Positions 1 through 5,367 are shown, counted from the first letter of the stretch. The stretch: 6,793 nucleotides of DNA from Actinomycetota bacterium (GCA_016870295.1 VGBY01000056.1:1-6793), one strand, 5' to 3'. Numbers and translations are program-made. The notes: generated by a model not told the origin, from the letters alone.

Positions 1-47
1 GACTTCTTCTTGGACTTCTTGGTTGCTTTACGACGCTTGGTTGCCAT
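1..47 (-). CDS. start of a lysine-rich protein (partial, runs off left edge)
   Basis: An ATG at 47-45 on the minus strand opens a frame that reads M-A-T-K-R-R-K-A-T-K-K-S-K-K-K and is still open at the window edge, so 15 complete codons are visible. It overlaps the last 20 bp of the upstream acyl-CoA dehydrogenase gene in a different frame, as expected for a downstream gene of the same transcript. No clear Shine-Dalgarno precedes it, so translation would depend on coupling. Ten of the 15 residues are Lys or Arg. Such a tail could bind nucleic acid or another polyanion, or simply be a disordered N-terminus; function cannot be assigned. It could also be a chance reading of the A-rich tail after the dehydrogenase stop, but the dense AAG codons and well-placed ATG favour a real gene. 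Confidence 0.5.
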   Translation of the reverse strand, partial: MATKRRKATKKSKKK

Positions 48-1221
48 GCGCAGACAAGGTAGTCGGCGTGGCGTCGCGAGGCAACCCCAGCACTCGTTCG
101 GCGAGAATATTGCGTTGTACCTCCCCCGTACCACCGCCGATCGTGAGCGCACGGGCGAACAAGTACCCGTGCGTCCATCCCGCATCAGCGAATTGGCGAA
201 ATGCCTCGGCTGGCGTCGTTCCCGTCGCAGTAGCGAGCATTCCAGCGGCGCCGGCCAATCGACGACCCATCTCCATCACTCGTTGGCCGTGCTCATCAGC
301 GAGAATCTTGCGCACGCTCGCCTCCGGGCCAGGTTCACGACCGGCGAGCCGTTGCGCCAACGTTCGCACCCGCACGAGATCCAGGATCGAGTGCTCGATG
401 TACAACCGCGCCACATCGTCGCGCGTCACGGCGTCGATCGTGCCGCCGTCGCGCACGTGCTTTCGGCACGCTTCAATCACATCACGGGCAGTCGGGCCCA
501 TACCCCACAGCGCGCCGCCCGACGACAACGACACGCGCTCGTTGCTGAGCGTCACCCGGGCAAGACGCCATCCGTCGTTCACTTCGCCAACCACGTGCGA
601 GTGCGGAATTCTCACGTTGGTGAAGAACACCTCGTTGAAGGTCGCACCACCCGTCATCTCCTTGATCGGGCGCACCTCGATGCCGGCTGCATCCATCGGA
701 CAGATGAAGTACGTGATGCCGTGGTGCTTGTCGGCAGTCGGGTTCGTGCGGGCGAGCAAGATGCCGTGCGACGCGTATTGCGCACCGGAGGTCCAGATCT
801 TCTGCCCGTTCACGACCCATTCGTCACCATCGCGTTCCGCGCGCGTACGCAGACTCGCCAAGTCGCTACCGCTCTCTGGTTCGGAGAACAGCTGGCACCA
901 GAACTTTGCACCCGACAAGATGTCAAAGAGATAGTCGTCTCTCTGTTGCTGTGTGCCCGCCATGAGGATGGTCGGCCCCGCCCAGCCGATGCCGATCGGA
1001 TTGTTCGGGCGCTGCACGTTCGCACGGCGCAATTCATCGTCGACCATCAATTGTTCGAGCGGTGTCGCATCCAGACCCCACGGTCGCGGCCAGTGCGGTG
1101 CCACGTACCCGGCCCGCGCCAACGCGTCACCCGACGGTCGCGGATGCGACGTCAACCACTCGCGCACCGTGCGACGAAACGGGTCATCATCACCTGGCAG
1201 GAGCCGGCTGGTGTCGCGCAC
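28..1221 (-). CDS. acyl-CoA dehydrogenase family protein
   Basis: FAD-dependent alpha,beta-dehydrogenation of an acyl-CoA thioester in the cytoplasm, the first step of a beta-oxidation cycle; the chain length or ring substrate is unknown. With the GTG start at 1221 the protein has 397 residues, normal for the family. Visible signatures are QLFSEPESGSD (110-120) and QKIWTSGA (140-147) in the middle flavin/substrate region, SNER (226-229) in the C-terminal helical domain, and GGGTGEVQRNILAERVLGLP (362-381) near the end. The base position used by MCAD (Glu of YEGT) is Gly here, so Glu228 of SNER, aligned with the isovaleryl/long-chain enzyme base, is the likely catalytic residue. The frame stays open to a TTG at 1284, but that would overlap the divergent hydrolase by 38 bp and add a poorly family-like N-terminus. 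GTG 1221 has a -10-like TACGCT 8 nt upstream, so I prefer it. It probably continues into the lysine-rich gene downstream. Confidence 0.93.
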   Translation of the reverse strand: MRDTSRLLPGDDDPFRRTVREWLTSHPRPSGDALARAGYVAPHWPRPWGLDATPLEQLMVDDELRRANVQRPNNPIGIGWAGPTILMAGTQQQRDDYLFDILSGAKFWCQLFSEPESGSDLASLRTRAERDGDEWVVNGQKIWTSGAQYASHGILLARTNPTADKHHGITYFICPMDAAGIEVRPIKEMTGGATFNEVFFTNVRIPHSHVVGEVNDGWRLARVTLSNERVSLSSGGALWGMGPTARDVIEACRKHVRDGGTIDAVTRDDVARLYIEHSILDLVRVRTLAQRLAGREPGPEASVRKILADEHGQRVMEMGRRLAGAAGMLATATGTTPAEAFRQFADAGWTHGYLFARALTIGGGTGEVQRNILAERVLGLPRDATPTTLSAHGNQAS

Positions 1222-1229
1222 GCGACCAG

Positions 1230-1258
1230 AGCGTAGTTTGAGTGCGATGTTCGAGCAA
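1230..1258 (-). promoter_or_regulatory. putative leaderless promoter of the acyl-CoA dehydrogenase gene
   Basis: On the minus strand TTGCTC (1258-1253) lies 17 nt before TACGCT (1235-1230), which matches the actinobacterial TANNNT -10 pattern. The GTG start at 1221 follows 8 nt later, so transcription would begin at or next to the start codon. No Shine-Dalgarno is visible. The -35 matches the consensus TTGACA at only three positions, and the element overlaps the first codons of the divergent hydrolase gene. Confidence 0.4.
1234..1239 (+). promoter_or_regulatory. putative leaderless -10 element of the alpha/beta hydrolase gene
   Basis: TAGTTT fits TANNNT and ends 7 nt before the ATG at 1247, the spacing expected when the transcript starts at the A of the start codon. 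No convincing -35 is seen around 1211-1216. The hexamer shares its TA (1234-1235) with the oppositely oriented TACGCT, giving the symmetric pattern ANNNTANNNT at 1230-1239. Such hexamers do occur by chance, but less often at this GC content. Confidence 0.45.
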
Positions 1259-2122
1259 TCGACACGAGTCGTCGCATCATCCAACAGTGTTCGCGTCGTC
1301 GTGTACGACGAGCCCGCGATGTCGGGCAGTAACCCGCCGATTTTGTTCTCGCACGCGACGGGATTTCACGGTCGTGTGTTCGCGCCGGTAGCCGAACACC
1401 TGCGCGACCATTACTGCATCACGTTCGACTATCGCGGCTACGGCGACACCGCGGCTCCGCGCGACCGAGCGCTGCACTGGGAGGCCTTCGGCGACGACGC
1501 GCTCGCCGTAGCAAGAGACGTGCACGCGCGTCACGACGGGCGCCCGATCGTGGCGGCGGGGCACTCAATGGGCGGTGCCGGTCTCGTGATGGCGGCGTTG
1601 CGCGAGCCGCGGTTGTTCGCCGCGCTCGTGCTCTTCGAGCCGATCATCTTTCCGCCGGAGTCGCGTGCGCGGGCCCGCGAAGCCAACCCGCTCGCCGATG
1701 TGACGCGTCGTCGCCGGCGCACGTTCAGCGACTTCGACGCCGCACGAGCCAACTTTGCCGCCAAACCGCCGCTCAATTCGCTGCACCCCGAGGCGCTCGA
1801 CGCCTACGTGCGGCACGGCTTTTCGCAGCGCGACGACGGCGTGCACTTGAAGTGCGACCCCGAGTTCGAGGCGCAGACCTACGAGATGGGCGCGATGCAC
1901 GACACCTGGCAGCGTCTCGGCGAGATGAAGGTGCCGACCCATGTGATCGCCGGCGCGCACGCCGAGATGTCGCCGGCGGCGATCGCTCCGCGCGTGGCGG
2001 AACTGCTCGGCAACGCGAAGTTCGTCGAATGGCGCGACCTCGGGCACTTCGGCCCACTCGAAGACCCCGCCCGCTTCGCCTCGTTCATCCGTGACGTGGC
2101 GGGCGGTGTCGCCAACTCGTAA
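1247..2122 (+). CDS. alpha/beta hydrolase
   Basis: A 291-residue alpha/beta-hydrolase-fold enzyme, probably a cytoplasmic esterase or related hydrolase; the substrate is unknown. Fold markers in order are HATGF (36-40, oxyanion loop), DYRGYGD (61-67), the nucleophile elbow GHSMG (105-109) with Ser107, and GHFGP (266-270) with catalytic His267. Residues about 132-225 form the variable cap region. At the usual catalytic acid site after strand 7 the sequence reads GAHAE (236-240), with Ala at the expected Asp. Glu131 in LFEP, after strand 6 and 24 residues past the nucleophile, is a likely substitute, as in haloalkane dehalogenase LinB (Asp108, Glu132). A serine nucleophile argues against dehalogenase activity. 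The frame is open further upstream, but that stretch is antisense to the dehydrogenase gene. ATG 1247 matches family N-termini and has a well-placed -10. There are 51 bp before the next gene. Confidence 0.92.
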   Translation: MFEQSTRVVASSNSVRVVVYDEPAMSGSNPPILFSHATGFHGRVFAPVAEHLRDHYCITFDYRGYGDTAAPRDRALHWEAFGDDALAVARDVHARHDGRPIVAAGHSMGGAGLVMAALREPRLFAALVLFEPIIFPPESRARAREANPLADVTRRRRRTFSDFDAARANFAAKPPLNSLHPEALDAYVRHGFSQRDDGVHLKCDPEFEAQTYEMGAMHDTWQRLGEMKVPTHVIAGAHAEMSPAAIAPRVAELLGNAKFVEWRDLGHFGPLEDPARFASFIRDVAGGVANS

Positions 2123-2158
2123 CGCAGCACATCACCACCCCATCGCACACCGCGCACC

Positions 2159-2164
2159 TACGCT
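2159..2164 (+). promoter_or_regulatory. putative leaderless -10 element of the nuclease-lipid operon
   Basis: TACGCT lies in the 51-bp gap after the hydrolase gene and ends 9 nt before the GTG at 2174. It is the same hexamer as in front of the minus-strand dehydrogenase gene. No -35 resembling TTGACA is seen 16-18 nt upstream, and no Shine-Dalgarno precedes the GTG. The operon may also receive read-through from the hydrolase gene, since no terminator hairpin is visible between them. Confidence 0.38.
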
Positions 2165-2173
2165 GGCGGACGC

Positions 2174-3043
2174 GTGACGAACCGACCCAAGCTGCCGCGA
2201 CTCTCGCCTTCACGCATCAACACTTATCTCTCGTGTCCGATGAAGTACTACTTCCAATACGAAGTCGGAGCACCAACGATTCCGCATGTGGCGATGCTGC
2301 GCGGCACGTTCGTGCACAGCGTGCTCGAACGACTCATGGCGCGCAAGCCGCAGGACCGCACCAACGAAGCAGCACTCAACGACTTCACCGAAGCGCAACA
2401 AGAAATGTCGCGCGACGAACAGTTCGTCATGCTCGCCCTGAGCGATGCCGAGTGCGAAGAGTTCTGGGAGTCTTCGCGCGAGTGCCTGCGCGCGTACTAC
2501 CGCATCGAGCACCCGCGCGACGCCAATGTGGTCGCAATCGAGAAATGGGTGACCGCCCAGCTCGGCGAGTTCGAGGTCGCGGGTTTCATCGACCGTCTCG
2601 AGCGTGACTCGCAAGGTCTCGTCGTCGTCGACTACAAGGCGGCCAAGCCGAAGAAGGCCCAATGGTCGACCGACTACTTGCGCCAACTCACGTTGTACGC
2701 GCTCATGTGCGAGGCGCAGATGAACGAGACGCCACACCACGTGCGCATCTACTACCTCGGCGGCGGCAAAGACGAACACACCCGCGACGAGCGCGTCGTT
2801 GCACAGTCGGTCACCAGCGCAACGCTCGATTCGGTGCGCGAAGATGCGCGACGAGTGTTCAGCGGGCTCAACACCGCGCGCGCCTCCGACGACTTCGCCA
2901 CCAACGTCACCAAGTTGTGCGACTGGTGCGACTACAAGCAGTGGTGCCCCGCGCACGGGGGCGACATCGCCAAGGCGAAAGCGGAGGCGACTGTGATGGT
3001 GCAACTGCGGCGACGCGAAGTCGGGCTACCCGAGTCGGCATGA
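2174..3043 (+). CDS. PD-(D/E)XK nuclease, RecB/AddB/Cas4-like, with predicted [4Fe-4S] cluster
   Basis: A 289-residue single-domain nuclease of the RecB-family exonuclease group, expected to cut DNA with divalent metal, probably in repair or end processing. The motifs are complete: Cys21 in SCPMKYYF, G-x3-H at 44-48 (His48), Asp140 in GFIDRLE, D-Y-K at 153-155 in VVDYKAAK, and Q-x3-Y (Gln171, Tyr175). A C-terminal C-x2-C-x5-C follows (Cys249, 252, 258). With Cys21 these make the four-cysteine clamp known from AddB and Cas4. No helicase domain or helicase gene is present and there are no cas genes nearby, so this is the stand-alone actinobacterial type (I recall M. tuberculosis Rv2119 as such a protein) rather than a CRISPR adaptation enzyme. 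GTG 2174 is the only sensible start before the conserved N-terminus. The stop overlaps the PAP2 start (ATGA), implying translational coupling. Confidence 0.92.
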   Translation: MTNRPKLPRLSPSRINTYLSCPMKYYFQYEVGAPTIPHVAMLRGTFVHSVLERLMARKPQDRTNEAALNDFTEAQQEMSRDEQFVMLALSDAECEEFWESSRECLRAYYRIEHPRDANVVAIEKWVTAQLGEFEVAGFIDRLERDSQGLVVVDYKAAKPKKAQWSTDYLRQLTLYALMCEAQMNETPHHVRIYYLGGGKDEHTRDERVVAQSVTSATLDSVREDARRVFSGLNTARASDDFATNVTKLCDWCDYKQWCPAHGGDIAKAKAEATVMVQLRRREVGLPESA

Positions 3044-3579
3044 GTTCGTTCGTCTCGCGCGTCGATCAACTCGACGAACGACTCGACGCACTCTTCGAAC
3101 CGTTGCGCAACTCTCGACCCCTGGTCTATGTGTTCAACACGTCGAGTGCGGTCGGTGACTTCGGCGCAATTTGGCACGTCATCGGTGTGGTTGGCGCACT
3201 GAACGGAGCACTGTCGTGGAGCCAGGCAATCGTGCTCGCCTTGCTGATGGGCGCCGAAAGTCTGCTCCTGAACCAAGGTGTCAAGCGACTGTTCAGGCGC
3301 ACACGCCCGACCGCGGCCGGCGACGATCGTTTCACGGTGCGGCGACCACTTACGAGCAGTTTCCCCAGTGGTCACGCGTCGTCGGCCTTCTTCGCCGCCG
3401 TCGTTCTCAGCGGCTGGGTAGATGTGGGCTGGACGACGACGTTCTTCGTCTTCGCCGTCGTGATCGCTTTGAGTCGTGTCGTTGTTCGCATTCACCACGT
3501 GAGCGACATCGTCGTAGGCTCGGTCGTCGGAGCACTGCTGGGCATCATCGCCCTGCAGTTCACCGCGAGCGTCGCATGA
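3040..3579 (+). CDS. PAP2 family membrane phosphatase
   Basis: An integral-membrane acid phosphatase of the PAP2 (type 2 phosphatidate phosphatase) superfamily, which removes phosphate from lipid phosphates; phosphatidate to diacylglycerol is the attractive substrate given the next gene. All three catalytic motifs are intact in 179 residues: K-x6-RP (Lys82, Arg89, Pro90), PSGH (109-112), and SR-x5-H-x3-D (Ser145, Arg146, His152, Asp156). Hydrophobic segments lie at about 41-60, 62-79, 113-130, 132-148 and 156-175, the usual PAP2 arrangement. The start is the ATG of an ATGA overlap with the nuclease stop. The frame is open far upstream, but that part is antisense-like shadow within the nuclease gene. 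Undecaprenyl-diphosphate or other prenyl-phosphate substrates remain possible. Its TGA stop is the only in-frame barrier to the following acyltransferase. Confidence 0.92.
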   Translation: MSSFVSRVDQLDERLDALFEPLRNSRPLVYVFNTSSAVGDFGAIWHVIGVVGALNGALSWSQAIVLALLMGAESLLLNQGVKRLFRRTRPTAAGDDRFTVRRPLTSSFPSGHASSAFFAAVVLSGWVDVGWTTTFFVFAVVIALSRVVVRIHHVSDIVVGSVVGALLGIIALQFTASVA

Positions 3580-3597
3580 TCATCACCTGACCAGCAC

Positions 3598-5127
3598 ATG
3601 TCCATCGACCCTCTCATCGCCGACGCCCAGATGCCGCGCTTCGACTCGCGCATGAGCGACGCCGAAGGTCTGATGTGGCGACTGGAGAAAGATCCATTCC
3701 TCAATTCCACGTTCGGCAACGTGACGGTGCTCGACCGGCCGCTCAACTTCGCCGCCTTCAAACAACGCATCGAACGTGCGACCATCGCGGTGCCGCGATT
3801 GCGACAGAAGGTTCGCCCGACCCCGGCGGCACTCGGAGCACCGAAGTGGATCGACGATCCAGAGTTCAACATCGACTACCACGTGCGGCGCATCTGCCTG
3901 CCGGAGCCTGGTTCATTGCGCCAGTTGCTCGATCTCGCCACGCTGATCGTGAACGATCCGTTCGAGCGCACGCGACCGCTCTGGCAGTTCTTCGCCGTCG
4001 ACGGTCTCGTCGGCGGTCGCGGCGCACTCATCATCAAACTGCACCACACGGTCGCCGACGGCCAGGGCGGCGTGCTGTTGTCGCTGCAATTCATCGACCT
4101 CGACCGCAACGCGCCGCTGCCTCCGCCGATGCCCGCACCACTCGCCCCCGAACCGTCGATCGAGAGCGATGACACCGTCGACTTGTTGCGCTCGTCGATG
4201 AGCGATGCATTGCGCGTGCCATTGGGCTTGCTGCGTCAGGTTCGCAACGTTCTCGCCGACCCCGCCAATATTCCGGCGCTCGCGACGCAAGCCAACGATT
4301 CGTTGCGCGGCTTGCTCGCCCAGATGGGTGAAGTCGACCCCGCGCGATCGCCCCTGTGGAAGCGACGCTCGCTGCAGCGCCGGCTCGAGGTTGCCCGCGT
4401 GCCGTACCGCGAAATGATGGACGCCAGTCGCGCACTCGGCGGCAAACTCAATACCGCGTTCGTCACTGCAATCGCCGATGCCGCCGGCGCCTACCACCGC
4501 AAACTCGGTGCCCCCGTCGAGTCGCTGCGCACCTCCATCGCCATCAGCACGCGCACCGAGTCGAGCGGCAGCAACGCGTTCTCGCTGGCCAAGTTGCTCG
4601 TGCCAACGAACGACATGCCGATCACCGAACGGTTCTCTGCGATCAACGAAGCACTCAGTCAGGCACGCGACGGGGCAAAGACCGCCTCGCTCGACACACT
4701 GGCAACATTGTCTGCCAACCTGCCGACTTCGGTGCTTACACGCATCGCCCGAACACAGAGCCAGTCGATTGACTTTGCCACCTCCAATGTGCGTAGCGGT
4801 GGCGTCAAGTTGTACATCGCCGGCGGGCTCATTACCGAGAACTACCCCGTCGGCCCGCTCGGTGGCGTGGCGTTCAACGCGACTTTACTGTCGTACAACG
4901 GTTCACTCGACATCGGCATTCACATCGACAGTGCGGCGGTGGAGCAACCCGAGTTGCTGCGTGAAGAAGTCGAGCGCTCGCTCAACAAGTTGATCTACGC
5001 TGCCGCGCAACCGGCGAGCCCCGCCCAAACTGGCAATTCCCGCGCGAAGTGGCGGGAAGTTTTCTCGCGACCGAAGTGGTCGGTGCTTACTTCGCGACTG
5101 AAGTGGTGGAGTCGACCTTCACGCTGA
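3598..5127 (+). CDS. wax ester synthase/diacylglycerol acyltransferase (WS/DGAT) family
   Basis: Acyl-CoA-dependent O-acyltransferase of the bacterial WS/DGAT family, which acylates diacylglycerol to triacylglycerol or a fatty alcohol to wax ester at the membrane or lipid-droplet surface. It has 509 residues, slightly longer than typical (about 450-475). The catalytic motif HHTVADG is at 149-155 (His150 as base, Asp154), with the family PLW at 127-129. The C-terminal domain contains LGGVAFNATLLSYNGSLDIG (421-440), typical of the family. Two other motifs deviate: the usual N-D is N285-T286, and the usual NVPGP is NVRSG (397-401). The last 29 residues carry three copies of S-R-x-K-W. ATG 3598 follows the PAP2 stop by 18 bp and is the only ATG between that in-frame stop and the conserved N-terminus; no Shine-Dalgarno is seen. 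The adjacent PAP2 gene could feed it diacylglycerol. Activity with the altered motifs is not certain. Confidence 0.93.
   Translation: MSIDPLIADAQMPRFDSRMSDAEGLMWRLEKDPFLNSTFGNVTVLDRPLNFAAFKQRIERATIAVPRLRQKVRPTPAALGAPKWIDDPEFNIDYHVRRICLPEPGSLRQLLDLATLIVNDPFERTRPLWQFFAVDGLVGGRGALIIKLHHTVADGQGGVLLSLQFIDLDRNAPLPPPMPAPLAPEPSIESDDTVDLLRSSMSDALRVPLGLLRQVRNVLADPANIPALATQANDSLRGLLAQMGEVDPARSPLWKRRSLQRRLEVARVPYREMMDASRALGGKLNTAFVTAIADAAGAYHRKLGAPVESLRTSIAISTRTESSGSNAFSLAKLLVPTNDMPITERFSAINEALSQARDGAKTASLDTLATLSANLPTSVLTRIARTQSQSIDFATSNVRSGGVKLYIAGGLITENYPVGPLGGVAFNATLLSYNGSLDIGIHIDSAAVEQPELLREEVERSLNKLIYAAAQPASPAQTGNSRAKWREVFSRPKWSVLTSRLKWWSRPSR
5038..5118 (+). repeat. 27-bp imperfect tandem repeat, three units, in the acyltransferase 3' end
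   Basis: Three in-frame units at 5038-5064, 5065-5091 and 5092-5118 share a core of cgcg, two or three variable bases, then gaagtgg. Each encodes nine residues beginning S-R-[A/P/L]-K-W, giving a basic, tryptophan-rich tail (residues 481-507). The first bases of each unit (tcc or tcg, then cgc or cga) are conserved mainly at the codon level, while aagtgg is identical in all three. The third unit also encodes, on the opposite strand, the last codons of the small minus-strand gene. Confidence 0.8.
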
Positions 5128-5281
5128 GCAACTGCCGAACGTCGAGCAAGAGATCCGCCACCTCGGTGGTGGTCACTAGTTGGCGCTGACCAATCTCGGC
5201 GAGTGCCTTGTCGATCACCTCGATGGCCTCGGCCAGAATGATGAGATCATCGGCTGGGTTGCGCTGCATCGTCTCGGTCAC
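5087..5281 (-). CDS. small conserved-looking hypothetical protein (64 aa)
   Basis: I do not recognise this protein. It is acidic in its first half and predicted all-helical, with an amphipathic helix at about 9-31 and a second at about 38-54 (leucine-rich: VADLLLDVRQLL), so a small helical-hairpin or dimerising protein is plausible. It has no signal peptide, membrane segment or cysteine. Support for a real gene is that it fills an otherwise empty gap, has regular helical periodicity, and has a strong Shine-Dalgarno (GGAAGGAA, 5295-5288) 6 nt before the GTG at 5281. An ATG at 5269 is an alternative start with worse spacing. It converges on the acyltransferase gene and overlaps its last 41 bp. 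It is divergent from the short-chain dehydrogenase gene. Confidence 0.75.
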   Translation of the reverse strand: MTETMQRNPADDLIILAEAIEVIDKALAEIGQRQLVTTTEVADLLLDVRQLLSVKVDSTTSVAK

Positions 5282-5287
5282 TGGCTG

Positions 5288-5295
5288 TTCCTTCC
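5288..5295 (-). promoter_or_regulatory. strong Shine-Dalgarno of the small hypothetical gene
   Basis: GGAAGGAA on the minus strand, 6 nt before the GTG at 5281. It decides that start over the in-frame ATG at 5269. It is the only clear Shine-Dalgarno I find in front of any gene in this window. Confidence 0.7.
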
Positions 5296-5302
5296 GATTA
5301 GT

Positions 5303-5315
5303 TCTCGTGGCGAGA
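5303..5315. repeat. short inverted repeat between divergent genes
   Basis: TCTCG-TGG-CGAGA is a perfect 5-bp inverted repeat with a 3-nt centre. It sits in the 92-bp gap between the small hypothetical gene and the short-chain dehydrogenase gene, next to the putative -10 of the former (TAGCCT, 5320-5315 minus). It could be an operator half-site pair or a small hairpin in the 5' leader; it is short enough to be chance. Confidence 0.3.
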
Positions 5316-5320
5316 GGCTA
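5315..5320 (-). promoter_or_regulatory. possible -10 element of the small hypothetical gene
   Basis: TAGCCT on the minus strand fits TANNNT. A start about 7 nt downstream would give a leader of roughly 27 nt containing the GGAAGGAA ribosome site, consistent with a leadered gene. No -35 match is seen at the expected distance. Confidence 0.25.
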
Positions 5321-5361
5321 CTCGCGACTTCTTCCACTCTTGCGGATACGAACGATGCACC

Positions 5362-5367
5362 TAACAT
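5362..5367 (+). promoter_or_regulatory. putative leaderless promoter -10 of the short-chain dehydrogenase gene
   Basis: TAACAT ends 6 nt before the GTG at 5374. TTGCGG at 5340-5345 lies 16 nt upstream and could serve as a weak -35. The TAA of this hexamer is also an in-frame stop just before the GTG, so the coding region cannot begin earlier. No ribosome site fits in the short gap, so a leaderless message is the simplest reading. Confidence 0.48.

Noticed and set aside
10..1236. Long plus-strand open frame (408 codons) opposite the acyl-CoA dehydrogenase, and a second of 303 codons at 23-934
   Set aside because: Both are arginine/histidine-rich antisense shadows typical of high-GC genes, with no recognisable motif, while the minus strand carries a complete enzyme.
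953..1246. N-terminal extension of the hydrolase back to ATG 953
   Set aside because: The extension is antisense to dehydrogenase coding sequence, low in complexity and unlike any hydrolase domain; ATG 1247 gives a normal family N-terminus.
1222..1284. TTG start at 1284 for the acyl-CoA dehydrogenase
   Set aside because: It would overlap the hydrolase gene by 38 bp, adds 21 residues unlike the family, and TTG is rarer than the GTG at 1221 that has a -10-like hexamer upstream.
2662..3039. N-terminal extension of the PAP2 protein within the nuclease gene
   Set aside because: The extension is arginine-rich shadow sequence; the ATG in the ATGA overlap begins a normal-length PAP2 protein.
2174..3043. 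Cas4 of a CRISPR adaptation module
   Set aside because: The Fe-S and nuclease motifs are shared with stand-alone RecB-like proteins; no repeat array, Cas1 or Cas2 lies in the window.
3576..3583. ATGATCAT palindrome as an operator
   Set aside because: An isolated 8-bp palindrome inside an operon junction with no second copy; not enough to call a binding site.
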